A stretch of DNA of 64,000 nucleotides from JAJPHW01 sp963771505 (GCA_963771505.1 CAVYTO010000006.1:248001-312000); one strand, 5' to 3'; numbered from the stretch's first letter, positions 44,302 to 54,121 are shown. Notes: a model not told the origin generated them from the sequence alone. Translations and numbers: made by a program.

Positions 44302-45615
44302 ATGACTGCTGTCCGCCTGGCCCGGTTGCTGGCCATGACGATCATTGTTTTTGTCTTCATTCACTGCGGCGAGACCTACCGCCCGGTGGCGATGCCGCAG
44401 AGTCCGAATCCTCCGAACCCCCAGTTTTCGCATATCGCGGTGGTTTTGAGCAGCAATGGCAGCAATAATCCCGGAGCGGCCACCACTATCGATGTCTCCG
44501 GGGACACCGCAATTAGCCAGCTGAATACCGGCCTGAACCCGGCTCACGCGGCGCTATTGCTAAGCGGCACGCGAATTTATATTGCGAATCGCGGCGACGA
44601 CACCGTGTCGTCATTCCCCCCCGAATCGACTGCCACCCCTATCATCACCAGCCTGCCGACCGGATCCGCGCCTACGTTTGTGGCCAGCACCCAGACCGCG
44701 GTTGTGTATATCGCTAACTCAGGTAACAACACAGTTTCAGTGGTTAACACCACAACCAACGTTGTTACCAGCACGATTGCCGTGGGCACGGACCCTGTCG
44801 CCATGGCGGAACTGCCGAACGGTAACCGCTTATATGTCGCCAATGCCGGAACCGGCGGCGCAGGCGGATCGATCTCCAGCATCAACACCGTCGATTACAG
44901 CGTGAATCTGCCGCTCGCAGGAGCCACCTGGGTTTCACCCGCGTGGCTAGTCGCTCGCAATGACAATCAGCGCTTGTTTGTGTTGGATAAGGGCGCAGGA
45001 ACGGTCGTCGAACTGAATACCTCGGGCACCGTCGACACACTCATCGGGAGCGTCAACGTGGGCATCGGCGCTGAGTTCATGATTTACGATTCCACGCTGT
45101 CGCGGCTTTACGTCACGAACCCGGTCAGCGGAATGGTCTACGTGCTCGACGCGTCCGATTCCGCGTCGGGTGGAATGATTTCATCGCTTGCCGCCATCCC
45201 GGTGCCGGGAGCGGTGTCGGTGGCAGCATTGCCCGACGGCAGCCGCTTCTATGTCGCCTCAGCCATCGCCGGAGGCGGCAACGTAAGCTCGTCGATCACA
45301 ATCGTCAACGCCGTGAACTTCACCGTTAAAAAAACGCTCGCGCTCACCAACGTTCCGCTAACCTGCCCGGCGTTCGCCAACACTCCATTTGATTTATTTG
45401 CTGTGGCTGCGGCGGACAGCAGCCGGGTCTACGCGGGAAATTGCGACGCCGAGAGCACCGCGATCGTCGCCACCAATGCCAACACCACTCCAGGAAGCGG
45501 AACTGCGGAAGACACGCTGGTGACGGACCTGGCCGCGCCGCTCAGCGCGCAATCGCCGGGAAACGGCGGAGCGCCGCCGCCGCAGAATCCCGTATTCGTC
45601 GTCGCCGGACCGTAA
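44302..45615 (+). CDS. Exported YVTN/YncE-type beta-propeller protein
   Basis: A 437-residue protein with a hydrophobic leader ending FVFIHCGE, where the Cys could be lipidated although the box is atypical. YVTN turns repeat through the protein: RIYIANRGDDTVSSF, VVYIANSGNNTVSVVNTTTN, RLYVANAGTGGAGGS, RLFVLDKGAGTVVELN and RFYVASAIAGGG. It should form a surface-exposed propeller for protein or ligand binding. Start ATG 44302 with AGGAG five bases before it. The tail is a disordered Pro-rich GGAPPPQNP. It converges on the cupin gene, 3 bp apart. Confidence 0.82.
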   Translation: MTAVRLARLLAMTIIVFVFIHCGETYRPVAMPQSPNPPNPQFSHIAVVLSSNGSNNPGAATTIDVSGDTAISQLNTGLNPAHAALLLSGTRIYIANRGDDTVSSFPPESTATPIITSLPTGSAPTFVASTQTAVVYIANSGNNTVSVVNTTTNVVTSTIAVGTDPVAMAELPNGNRLYVANAGTGGAGGSISSINTVDYSVNLPLAGATWVSPAWLVARNDNQRLFVLDKGAGTVVELNTSGTVDTLIGSVNVGIGAEFMIYDSTLSRLYVTNPVSGMVYVLDASDSASGGMISSLAAIPVPGAVSVAALPDGSRFYVASAIAGGGNVSSSITIVNAVNFTVKKTLALTNVPLTCPAFANTPFDLFAVAAADSSRVYAGNCDAESTAIVATNANTTPGSGTAEDTLVTDLAAPLSAQSPGNGGAPPPQNPVFVVAGP

Positions 45616-45618
45616 CTT

Positions 45619-46080
45619 TTACTTCTTGCCCCAGTCCGCCGCAAACGCCGTAGCGATGGCTTCGGCTTCTTTCTTATCGTCGGCGGTCATTTCTTCCGGC
45701 GATTTCAGCGACGCGCTGCCCAGGTTTTTGACGCCAACATAAATTGCCCGGTACACGGTATCTCCAAGGTTTTCCACGCGGTGCTTGAACGCCGGATACC
45801 ATCGCGCTTCGCCCTGGTGCGAATAAATTTCGCGCGTCTTGCCGTTCTCGTCGGTAAACCGCAAGTGCGCTTCCGTCAGGCTCACGCCCACTCCGCCCGG
45901 GTGCTCGTGCATGGCCGACTTTTCGTGCGGTCCATAGTGCACTTCAATCACCTGTACATGTTCATTTTCAAACGCGAGCCGGTAATGCGCAGGCTCAACC
46001 TTCAGCGGATCCTGTGCCATCGCCACGCCGGCAAGAAGGACCACGCACACAATGACTCCGTTGACCAGTCGAGTGAACAC
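45619..46080 (-). CDS. Exported cupin-like protein
   Basis: A 153-residue protein with a signal peptide (GVIVCVVLLAGVAMAQ) and a single small beta-barrel: VIEVHYGPHEKSAMHEHPGG carries the H-x-H-type metal site of motif 1, and AFKHRVENLGDTVYRAIYVG resembles motif 2. A charged helix (TADDKKEAEAIATAFAADW) ends the protein. Small secreted cupins are common in Acidobacteriota; substrate is unknown. GGAG lies upstream. Confidence 0.75.
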   Translation of the reverse strand: MFTRLVNGVIVCVVLLAGVAMAQDPLKVEPAHYRLAFENEHVQVIEVHYGPHEKSAMHEHPGGVGVSLTEAHLRFTDENGKTREIYSHQGEARWYPAFKHRVENLGDTVYRAIYVGVKNLGSASLKSPEEMTADDKKEAEAIATAFAADWGKK

Positions 46081-46188
46081 GAGCGTCTCCTGAGACTTCA
46101 GATGAGTTGCCTGACACTCGTTAAACTACTGTCCGACCATCGAGGTGTCAATCACCGATGGTGAGCAGTTTGGTGCGGATGGTCTTCG

Positions 46189-46854
46189 CTAATTCCCGAA
46201 AATCCCAAACCCGCCTAGTTGCTGGACGCTTTGCCCCTGCCATCCCGACCCGATATCGTTATTGAACGGCCCCTGGACATTATTGAAATCGTTGTTCCAG
46301 ACATCGTATGTATCGGAAGTCCGACTGCTGGGTTCCAACACCAGCCAGTACATTTTTCCCTTTGACAGTGCGATCCCCGGCGACACGTGACCAATCTCCA
46401 GAACGCAGCAGGTGCCAAAGGTTGGAAGATTTGAGAACTTCCACTCATGCAGAGTTGTTCCAGGAGTGCCGCTGTTGTCGTCGGCCAACGTCACGATCAG
46501 GGAGTTGGTGCCGCTGACGTATGTGCCTGCAACCGCGATCGCGGTCACTGTATGGTTGGCGGTGGGCGTGAATCCGTTGGCCACGCGCTGCGGCAGCGGC
46601 TGCCCGGCATTCGTGCCGAGAATGCCCGTTCCCGCGATGGCGTTATAGCGGTTGTTTGCAGGCCCCAGCGTCGAGTAGATGGGCGTTAAATTCGCCAACT
46701 CTGGATTTGACGACGGTACAAGCCGCGGCGTCTGGGTGTAAATCGCGTTCCTGCCGCCATTCGTCGTGACCACGCGGCTGGCTTCCTGCGCAACCGCACC
46801 GCAGATAGCCAAAGAAAAGCAAACGCAGATAAACAGTGAACGGGAAAAAGGCAT
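46189..46854 (-). CDS. Secreted protein with choice-of-anchor-like domain
   Basis: A 221-residue exported protein. Signal peptide (FICVCFSLAICGAVAQ), then VANGFTPTANHTVTAIAVAG, SLIVTLADDNSGTPGTTLHEW, and GKMYWLVLEPSSRTSDTYDVWNND. The pattern of a jelly-roll sheet around a DNSGTPG turn matches choice-of-anchor-type extracellular domains. Start ATG 46854 has GGAGAA upstream; the frame stays open into the upstream repeat but that part is not coding. No anchor or sorting tail was recognised. Confidence 0.68.
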   Translation of the reverse strand: MPFSRSLFICVCFSLAICGAVAQEASRVVTTNGGRNAIYTQTPRLVPSSNPELANLTPIYSTLGPANNRYNAIAGTGILGTNAGQPLPQRVANGFTPTANHTVTAIAVAGTYVSGTNSLIVTLADDNSGTPGTTLHEWKFSNLPTFGTCCVLEIGHVSPGIALSKGKMYWLVLEPSSRTSDTYDVWNNDFNNVQGPFNNDIGSGWQGQSVQQLGGFGIFGN

Positions 46855-46911
46855 GAGTATTCTCCAGTCCTGATTAGGACTTAGACTGCGATAATACAGT
46901 GTCAACCCTGT

Positions 46912-47231
46912 GGCTGGTGGCCCATTCAAGCCGCTGGTGGCCCATTCAAGCCGTTCTTTGGCTTGAGTGGGGCATTTCCTCGGCTGCGCATAGCTTCCCT
47001 TCGGCGCGTTGGCGCTTTCGCGCCGTCCATTCGGACTCAATCTCAACCGCGCCCTCATGCAAAATCAATAGCGCTGGATCGCCAAAGATTTTCCTTGACC
47101 TCCGATTTTCAAATGTTCAGAATCGAATCTGGATGGCATGCAACCCAGTGCCAGTTTGCGAAATCGCAAATTTTCGTAAGTCTATTGTTTGTTAGATTTT
47201 GCCTGTAAGTGGCTTTGAAAGGTTTGATTTA
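46912..47231 (+). repeat. 299-bp repeat, copy A (with 20-bp tandem duplication at its left end)
   Basis: The unit runs from GCTGGTGGCCCATTC at 46933 to GGTTTGATTTA at 47231. The first 20 bases are repeated once more at 46913-46932. Compared with copy C it differs at one base only (TTCCTCGG against TTCCACGG). It contains a hairpin (CCCATTCAAGCC / GGCTTGAGTGGG) near the left end and a perfect TTTGCGA-AA-TCGCAAA palindrome. The right end abuts a truncated propeller gene. Confidence 0.9.
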
Positions 47232-47234
47232 TAG

Positions 47235-48887
47235 AATCAGGTCTACGCACTGGACGGAGCGACTCTGGCCGTCGATTGGCGAGCGAACTTGAATAAAACA
47301 GCCGAAACCGCCGTGCCGGACTCTGCGTTGCCTGGCGGTTGCACAAATATTCCGCCGGAAGTTGGGATTACCGGAACTCCGGTGATTGATACCAAACCGA
47401 CCACCCCTATCCTTTACGTGGTGTCCCGCCATCAGCTCACGTCATCGCCCCCGATTTACGTCCAAAGATTGAATGCCATCGATGTCACAAATGGCAACAT
47501 CCTTTCGACTCTAGATTTGACCTCCTCCAACATTTCAGCGTTGTCGGTGCTCGGGAACAATCAACGGGCCGGGCTAGCCCTCACAGACACCTCCAGCACC
47601 CCGTACATTGTTGTCGCGTGGGGATCGCATTGTGATAGCGGCAATTACACCGGCGTCGTCGGACTGTTTAAGTATTCCGGCAGCACGTTGAGCCTAGTCA
47701 CGTATTTCGACGACGAGAATAGTGGTCCGTCAGCCGGACCGAACGGCGGTATTTGGATGTCCGGTGCCGCTCCGGCAATCGACGACTCGGGAGAGACCTC
47801 GCCTTCCAATGATGCATTTCTAGCGGTCGGCAACGGAGCGTTCAACGGTTCGACAGAGTTTGGAGAAACTGTTCTGGCTCTGCATTATCCAGCGGGTGGA
47901 ATGCTAAATGTGGTTGGCTCGTACACCCCCAACGCCTGGCAGACCTTAAACAACGGCACGGGCGGCGCGATGGGGACAGGAATCAACCTGAACTTGCCAG
48001 CGCCCTACCCCAGCGGCGCAACCGCCATCGGTCAGCAGGATTTCGATCTGGGTTCGGGCGGCGTTACACTGGCTCGACCGCAGGGGTTTACGTTGCCGAG
48101 CGACAATTTCGTCGTTCTGGCGGGCGGCAAGGAAGGCGTGTTTTACGTCAATTCTCCCTCTACGATGATCGCCAACATTACTTCTAACCATGGAGCGGCC
48201 GACTCCGCCGATGCTTGTTCCAGTGGTGGGACATATTCGCCTGTCCAATGCTTTTCCGCGATGCGGCCGCCACTGTGCGATCCCACGCTGGGCTGCCCTC
48301 ACCCTTGTACAGGCTACCCGTGCGCGTACAGCGGGCGCGACTACGGCAGTCGCGGCAGCTCGGCGTTCTGGGCGGGTAATGCAACTAATCCTTTCGATGT
48401 GCTCTACGTCGCCGGCGCCCAAGACACCTTAATCCGGGGATGGCAAATGGACCAGACGGCCAAAACCGGTAAATTTATCGTAACTTCGACTGGCACGCTT
48501 GGAATGTACGGTTCGGCGAGCCCTCCGGCGGGAGGGACGAAGATCGGCTACCCCAGTATTTCGCCAGTGATTACGTGGAACGCCGGAGGAACGAACACAA
48601 GCGGCGACGCCATCCTCTGGATTCTAAATACGAACGGCTTCCAGAACGGCGCAACCGCTCCCACTGCAGCCGGGCTGTTCGCATATCACGCAGTTCCAAA
48701 TGGGGTTGGAGTTTTTACCACAGCAAACGGCTTTTCCGATGCCACCAGTGGTCCCGGAGCAACGAAGTTCATGCTCCCGACGATTGTCAACGGATACGTC
48801 TATGTCGCGGGACAGAAGGTCGGGACAGCATGTACCACAACGGGGACGCTCGGCGCTTGCGTCGGCAAGGTGGTGTCATGGCACTGA
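47235..48887 (+). pseudogene. N-terminally truncated PQQ-like beta-propeller gene
   Basis: The frame is open from just inside the right edge of repeat copy A: NQVYALDGATLAVDWRANLN, then VGITGTPVIDTKPTTPILYVV. The intact neighbour at 50592-52577 has the same segment (VYAINTAGTVCWQ, then IGITGTPVIDTN) preceded by a signal peptide and about 115 residues that are missing here. The rest is intact for about 550 codons (PQGFTLPSDNFVVLAGGKEGVFYV, VLYVAGAQDTLIRGW). It has no signal peptide and only TTG 47289 as start, so export is lost. Its end overlaps the next gene by 10 bases. Confidence 0.72.
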
Positions 48888-49804
48888 AAATTGGTCGAAT
48901 TACGAACGCGAAAATCCGACTCCTCACAAGGTTCTTGCCGGTGTTCGTTCTGGCCGCCTCGGCAAGCGCACAACTTCAGTTTGCATTTTCACAGGCCGGG
49001 GGGTATCCGGGGCCATATGGGACGATTACTGATCCCTTCGCTGCCAATCTTACTCAAATAGCTGGTTACTACACCGAACCAAGCTCAGGTTCCCAAGGAT
49101 ACATCCAGACGGGGACAAAGTTTGTTACCGCACAGCCGCACGGTGTGGGGTCTTCATATCTCTCAGGAATCAATAATAGAGGGATAGCTGCGGGCGGATA
49201 TTGTGCTCGTGGCTGTAATACCCAGTCAGGCCAACATGGTTACACCTACGACTCTGCGAACGGAGTGATCACAATGATCGATTACCCCGGTGCCGGAGCC
49301 ACCACCGCTAACGGCGTTAATGATAAGGGACAAATTGTCGGCGGCTTCTGTGCCAGCACAATTGCTTGCCCGGTTCTCGGCGGCTCGGTCGCCGATCACG
49401 GATTTCTTTACAGCAACGGCGTGTTTACGCAGCTAGATTTTCCGGGCGCGGAAAGCACGCAGCCGAACGCAATCAACAACGCGGGCGTGATTGTCGGCGT
49501 TTACATAATCAACAGCACGGGCCCGCATGGGTTTATGTACAGCAACGGGACTTACACCAACATCGATTTTCCAGGTGCTGGCACGACTTATGCTTTGGCA
49601 ATCAACAATCTCGGCGTGGTTGCCGGCTCCCATGACGGATTCGCCGGCTTCCTCTACAGCAAAGGCAAGTTCCAGTCGGTGTCCGTGCCTAATGTCATTG
49701 CTACAGGACTATTCGGCATTAATGATCACAACGATATCGTCGGCTTCGTCGCAACCACCGGCATGCCGGGCAATGCTACTTTCAAGGGCGTCCCAAAAAA
49801 GTGA
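48878..49804 (+). CDS. Secreted HAF-repeat protein
   Basis: A 308-residue protein with a signal peptide (FLPVFVLAASASAQ) and tandem HAF-type units of about 40 residues: GYTYDSANGVITMIDYPGAG, then GVNDKGQIVGGF; GFLYSNGVFTQLDFPGAE, then AINNAGVIVGVY; GFMYSNGTYTNIDFPGAG, then AINNLGVVAGSH. This is the extracellular HAF repeat family, of unknown function, common in Acidobacteriota. ATG 48878 sits inside the end of the upstream truncated propeller gene with GGTGG before it, so it may rely on coupling. Confidence 0.82.
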   Translation: MALKIGRITNAKIRLLTRFLPVFVLAASASAQLQFAFSQAGGYPGPYGTITDPFAANLTQIAGYYTEPSSGSQGYIQTGTKFVTAQPHGVGSSYLSGINNRGIAAGGYCARGCNTQSGQHGYTYDSANGVITMIDYPGAGATTANGVNDKGQIVGGFCASTIACPVLGGSVADHGFLYSNGVFTQLDFPGAESTQPNAINNAGVIVGVYIINSTGPHGFMYSNGTYTNIDFPGAGTTYALAINNLGVVAGSHDGFAGFLYSKGKFQSVSVPNVIATGLFGINDHNDIVGFVATTGMPGNATFKGVPKK

Positions 49805-49939
49805 GGAGACAACGGTCGTAGGAATCAGGCTTTGTATATGTCAACTCAAGGGTAGCGCGACCCACGCTAAGCGTCATCCCTATCGGCTGATATCATAGGG
49901 AGACCGGCCAAATTTTCCAGAGAACGATGACATATCTTT

Positions 49940-50288
49940 ACACGTTAACTCTCCGAGCACGATGATCGGCAATCAGACTAGTAATGGCGGTGCTGCAGAC
50001 AGTGCTGACCTTGCTCGACCAGTGGGACCTATTCTCCAATCCAATGTTTCTCGGCGATGAAACCTACGCTGCCATTCGGCGCTGCAGATTATGGCAGTCG
50101 CGGCAGCACGGCGTTTTGGTCTAGCAGTTCTTCCAACCCCCTTGATGTTTTGTATGTTGCTGGAGCTCAGGACTCGCGGATACGAGGCTGGGTAATGGAT
50201 CAGACCGCTAAGAACGGGTCGTTTGTGGTTTCGTCAACAGGCAACCTAGGCATGTATGGCCAAGCTACTCCCGCAGGCGGCAAGGTAG
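49940..50288 (+). pseudogene. Internal fragment of a propeller gene, frameshifted and cut by repeat copy B
   Basis: The frame VNSPSTMIGNQTSNGGAADSAD, then after a 1-base frameshift near 50013 CSTSGTYSPIQCFSAMKPT, then YGSRGSTAFWSSSS and LDVLYVAGAQDSRIRGWVMDQTAK, parallels residues of the paralogue at 47235-48887 (48160-48540). Homology stops at GGKVG, exactly where repeat copy B begins (50289). The left end also lacks counterpart. Thus only about 115 codons of a sibling remain. Confidence 0.72.
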
Positions 50289-50456
50289 GCTGGTGGCCCA
50301 TTCAAGCCGTTCTTTGGCTTGAGTGGGGCATTTCCACGGCTGCGCATAGCTTCCCTTCGGCGCGTTGGCGCTTTCGCGCCGTCCATTCGGACTCAATCTC
50401 AACCGCGCCCTCATGCAAAATCAATAGCGCTGGATCGCCAAAGATTTTCTATTGAC
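50289..50456 (+). repeat. 299-bp repeat, copy B, truncated on the right
   Basis: Identical to copies A and C from GCTGGTGGCCCATTC to about GATTTTC at 50449 (with the C-type A at the one variable base), then diverges near TTGAC. The right 130-140 bases are missing. Its left edge cuts a propeller fragment. Confidence 0.85.
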
Positions 50457-50591
50457 AGGCACTGTGTCCAGTGCGACGATCCGCCTGGCGGCTTTATGGC
50501 TGCAGGCCCGACCTAGCGCTGATCCACCAATCGAGGCCTCTTTCCGAGACTGCGCCGATCGACTATACATCTTGCCCTGAAGGAGCGTTCT

Positions 50592-52577
50592 GTGAATCTA
50601 CGTGTACTCCCCTTCGCAACACTGGCTGCCGTGACTCTCGTCATGATCACAACACCCCAAGCAGAGAGCCAGTTCAACCTGAGCCCTTCGGTGTGCAATG
50701 GAGTGACTTCTCCTTGCGTCTTGACCTACCATAATGATCCAAGCCGATCAGGCGTGAACTCGGAGGAAACCATACTGAAGCCTCCACTCACTTCTTTTGC
50801 TCCAACGAATGTAATAACCGACGGACTGATATTCGCGCAGCCCCTATATATACATGGTCTCCAAGGCAACAAGCTCCCGTCTAGTTGCCAAGCACCGAAC
50901 AACAATGTTGTCTTTGTCGCCACAGAAAATAACTCTGTTTATGCGATCAACACGGCTGGCACTGTATGTTGGCAGAAATCATTAAACAATGGCTCTAACG
51001 AATCGGCGATTCCGTATACATCGATGCCACTGGATAAAGTTTATAGCTATCCCTGTACCGACATCATTCCCCAAATCGGCATCACAGGAACACCAGTAAT
51101 CGACACAAACGTTACCCCTCCGGCATTGTACGTTGTAAGCAGCCATCAGGTCGTTGTCGGTGGTAACACGACTTATGACCAACGTCTACATGTTCTACGA
51201 GCAGATTCCGGAGATGATGTTAAGGACATCAGCATACCGCCTGTGTTGGGATCCACTTATAATCCTCTGCTGCAAAATCAACGAGCAGGGTTAGCGCTGT
51301 ACTCGTCGAACTATGTCGCGAATGTGTACGTTACGTTCGGATCGCACTGCGATTCGAGCAATTTTGGACCTACTCCGACGAATTACTATGACGGCTTCGT
51401 TGCTGGCTTTCAGCTCAACTACAGAAATTTGGCAAACGGATTCTCGTCGATTGGTAAATTCACTTCCGAGCCCTTCCCTGCTACTTCGAACAACAAAGGC
51501 GGTATCTGGATGGGCGGCGCAGCCCCGGCGGTGGACTCCAATGGCAATCTTTACGTAGGCGTGGGCAATGGTAGCTGGGTGAGCCAGCCGATAAACTCGG
51601 ACGAATGGGGAAACTCAGTCGTCAAGATTTCCTCCAACATGCAGGGAGAAGATTTTTACATCCCGAACGATTGGTCTCAATTAGACAACGGAAGCAATAT
51701 CGGAGTCTGCTTTGTGATCGCATGCCCGCCCGGTTCTCTCTTAGGGATCGCAATGGACACGGACATGAGCACGGGCGGAGTGGTGCTGTTATCTTCGTCG
51801 GAACTAGTTTCGATCGGCAAGCAGGGAATGCTCTACGTAATTCCCTATAGCGCCGCCAGCAATGGCGTTATGGGCGGTCTCGACGGCGGCGGATACACCG
51901 GGCTAGGGTCCGACCCGACAAAAACCGATTGCACCACAAGCGGCACCGGATCGATCGTGCAGTGCTTCGAGGCGCTGCCGTTTGTTTCCTTGAGTGGCGA
52001 TCAAAATGGCCTTCGGGGCGCTCCCGCGTTTTGGTCCGCAGGACCACCTGGAACGGCTCCCAATCTTCTGTTTTCCGCTGGGCTCCACGACTATTTACGA
52101 GCCTTTTCATTCAACGGATCCACATTTACGAACACGTCAAATCCATACATTGGCCCGGATCAAATGGGACCGTACCCAGGCGGCGGGGTGTCGGTAACGT
52201 GGAATGGCAGCGATCCGACGACTGGTATCGTGTGGGTCCTTGACACCAGCGGAGCTGGCTCGATCAAGCTCCCGGGCTCGGGATGTCCGCCCAACTGCCC
52301 GCCGAGTTGGACTACCGCGGGTCCGGCCACCCTCTATGCTTATCAAGCGAACCCACCTTCCTCTGGCACTGCCATAACGTCATTGTGGAATAGCAAGAGC
52401 ATTTCGAGTAGCATGCCCGGGTCCGTAAAGTTCGTGCGCGCCACAGTCGCGGATGGACTTGTATTCGTTGTAGGCGGGGTCCCGAGCTACTTTAAGCGGG
52501 GTAATACATCATGTCTTCCAAATCAAACCATGAATTTCAAGTGCGCGGGTCAGCTCACAATCCTCAAACCGCAGTAA
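50592..52577 (+). CDS. Exported PQQ-like beta-propeller protein (intact member)
   Basis: A 661-residue protein with a GTG start, AAGGAG upstream and a signal peptide (LPFATLAAVTLVMITTPQAES). Blades recur as VVFVATENNSVYAINTAGTVCWQKS, IGITGTPVIDTNVTPPALYVV, QRAGLALYSSNYVANVYVTFGSHCDSSNFG and GGIWMGGAAPAVDSNGNLYVGVGNG. No cytochrome or catalytic Asp/Glu triad of PQQ dehydrogenases was recognised, so it is a binding or scaffold propeller. It shows what the two broken paralogues looked like before decay. A ligand cannot be inferred. Confidence 0.82.
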   Translation: MNLRVLPFATLAAVTLVMITTPQAESQFNLSPSVCNGVTSPCVLTYHNDPSRSGVNSEETILKPPLTSFAPTNVITDGLIFAQPLYIHGLQGNKLPSSCQAPNNNVVFVATENNSVYAINTAGTVCWQKSLNNGSNESAIPYTSMPLDKVYSYPCTDIIPQIGITGTPVIDTNVTPPALYVVSSHQVVVGGNTTYDQRLHVLRADSGDDVKDISIPPVLGSTYNPLLQNQRAGLALYSSNYVANVYVTFGSHCDSSNFGPTPTNYYDGFVAGFQLNYRNLANGFSSIGKFTSEPFPATSNNKGGIWMGGAAPAVDSNGNLYVGVGNGSWVSQPINSDEWGNSVVKISSNMQGEDFYIPNDWSQLDNGSNIGVCFVIACPPGSLLGIAMDTDMSTGGVVLLSSSELVSIGKQGMLYVIPYSAASNGVMGGLDGGGYTGLGSDPTKTDCTTSGTGSIVQCFEALPFVSLSGDQNGLRGAPAFWSAGPPGTAPNLLFSAGLHDYLRAFSFNGSTFTNTSNPYIGPDQMGPYPGGGVSVTWNGSDPTTGIVWVLDTSGAGSIKLPGSGCPPNCPPSWTTAGPATLYAYQANPPSSGTAITSLWNSKSISSSMPGSVKFVRATVADGLVFVVGGVPSYFKRGNTSCLPNQTMNFKCAGQLTILKPQ

Positions 52578-52600
52578 TAGCGGACTTTGGAGCAATGCTT

Positions 52601-53758
52601 ATGCGAAGACGGATTTCATTCATTATCGCAATCTTTTTTTTGGGAGCATCCGCGGCAGCTGCGCAGTCGTCGAAGGCGGTCTCTTTCGGATCCGCAATTA
52701 CTTTTCCCACTCCAGTAACTGGTCCCACTTCAATTGCAGTCGGGGACATCAATAACGACGGAATACCGGATATAGGCGTAGTGAGCGACAAGGCGCCCAC
52801 GGTTAGCTATGCTCTGGGTAAAGGAGACGGTACATTCGGGTCCTGGGGTAGCACCCCCGCAGGTCCCGCACCAATAAGTTTAACTTTGGGGGATATAAAC
52901 CAAGATGGAAATGTAGACGCACTGGCTTCCGATTCCCAAACAAACTACGTATATGTCAGCTGGGGAGACGGGCGTGGGAACTTTACCCAGGGTCCCGCAC
53001 TAACCGGCGGCCTTGGAAGTACGCCATTGCAGACATTTGTTGCGGATCTTAATGGCGACGGCATTCCCGACATCGTCGGGAGCGAGCTTTGTTACGGAGG
53101 CGGTCAACAATTTCCGGGACACGTGTTCGTGCTCTTGGGTAAGGGCAAAGGCGTATTTAAACCCGTGAAAAACTTCTTCACTGGCGGAGCGTGCCCGGCA
53201 GGCCTGGCTGTCGGAGATTTTAACAACGATGGCATCCCCGATGTTGTCGTTGCAGATACCGTCGAGTGTTGCTTCGGTACAAAGGGGGCAGGGGTGGCCG
53301 TGCTTTTAGGGCGCGGCGACGGTACCTTCCAGCGGCCCCGGCGTTACCCGTCTGGACCGTATCCGATGGATGTGGCGATTGGAGATTTTGACGGCGATGG
53401 AAACCTTGACGTTGCTGAGTCATTTTCCGGCGCGTATTCGATACACCTGTTCGATGGAATTGGTGATGGTACCCTTGCGGCGGGCACACCATATCCAAGC
53501 GGGCTTGGTGCCGGATGGCTTGCGGTAGCGGATTTCAACGGCGACGGCAAGCCGGATTTGGCCGTCGCAGATTCGGGTTTTGTTGCCGTTCTGCTCGGCA
53601 ACGGTGATGGTACTTTTTCTGCGCCGGCAAAATTCGCAGTCGGCCCTTTTCCGTTACAGTTAGTTGTCGCAGACTTCAATGGCGACGGTCGCCCCGATAT
53701 CGCCGCTGTAGATAACAGCGCGTCGACGGTCAGCATCTTGTTGAATACAACCAAGTGA
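52601..53758 (+). CDS. Exported FG-GAP/VCBS-type integrin-like propeller
   Basis: A 385-residue protein with a signal peptide (FIIAIFFLGASAAAAQ) and tandem FG-GAP blades carrying calcium loops: DINNDGIPDIG, DINQDGNVDA, DLNGDGIPDIVG, DFNNDGIPDVVV, DFDGDGNLDVAE, DFNGDGKPDLAV and DFNGDGRPDIAA. That is a seven-bladed Ca-binding propeller. Start ATG 52601 follows GGAG by 8 bases; 52595 is alternative. Copy C of the 299-bp repeat begins 64 bp after its stop. It is probably a surface binding protein. Confidence 0.85.
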   Translation: MRRRISFIIAIFFLGASAAAAQSSKAVSFGSAITFPTPVTGPTSIAVGDINNDGIPDIGVVSDKAPTVSYALGKGDGTFGSWGSTPAGPAPISLTLGDINQDGNVDALASDSQTNYVYVSWGDGRGNFTQGPALTGGLGSTPLQTFVADLNGDGIPDIVGSELCYGGGQQFPGHVFVLLGKGKGVFKPVKNFFTGGACPAGLAVGDFNNDGIPDVVVADTVECCFGTKGAGVAVLLGRGDGTFQRPRRYPSGPYPMDVAIGDFDGDGNLDVAESFSGAYSIHLFDGIGDGTLAAGTPYPSGLGAGWLAVADFNGDGKPDLAVADSGFVAVLLGNGDGTFSAPAKFAVGPFPLQLVVADFNGDGRPDIAAVDNSASTVSILLNTTK

Positions 53759-53822
53759 GAGTTCGGCGGAGCGGAGTGGATTCGAATCCTCAGTACAGTT
53801 TTGGGCCGCTAAGCCTCGATGG

Positions 53823-54121
53823 GCTGGTGGCCCATTCAAGCCGTTCTTTGGCTTGAGTGGGGCATTTCCACGGCTGCGCATAGCTTCCCTTCGGCGCGTT
53901 GGCGCTTTCGCGCCGTCCATTCGGACTCAATCTCAACCGCGCCCTCATGCAAAATCAATAGCGCTGGATCGCCAAAGATTTTCCTTGACCTCCGATTTTC
54001 AAATGTTCAGAATCGAATCTGGATGGCATGCAACCCAGTGCCAGTTTGCGAAATCGCAAATTTTCGTAAGTCTATTGTTTGTTAGATTTTGCCTGTAAGT
54101 GGCTTTGAAAGGTTTGATTTA
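53823..54121 (+). repeat. 299-bp repeat, copy C
   Basis: Full-length copy, one base different from copy A over 299 bp. It lies between the FG-GAP gene and the end of the chemotaxis operon. The bases just left (53780-53791) include the perfect palindrome GGATTCGAATCC, and the bases just right start GGAGGATTCC. No coding frame in it is credible, since identical frames appear in all copies and nowhere else. Confidence 0.9.

Noticed and set aside
46899..47195. 98-codon frame inside the 299-bp repeat, seen again in the other copies
   Set aside because: The same frame appears only because the DNA is identical; no ribosome site, no domain, and copy B cuts it. Treated as non-coding repeat.
53780..53791. 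GGATTCGAATCC resembling a tRNA T-arm, with CTCCGCC beyond it on the minus strand
   Set aside because: Position 53 would be A instead of G, no acceptor, D or anticodon arms are present, and the 12 bases are a perfect palindrome that can arise by chance.
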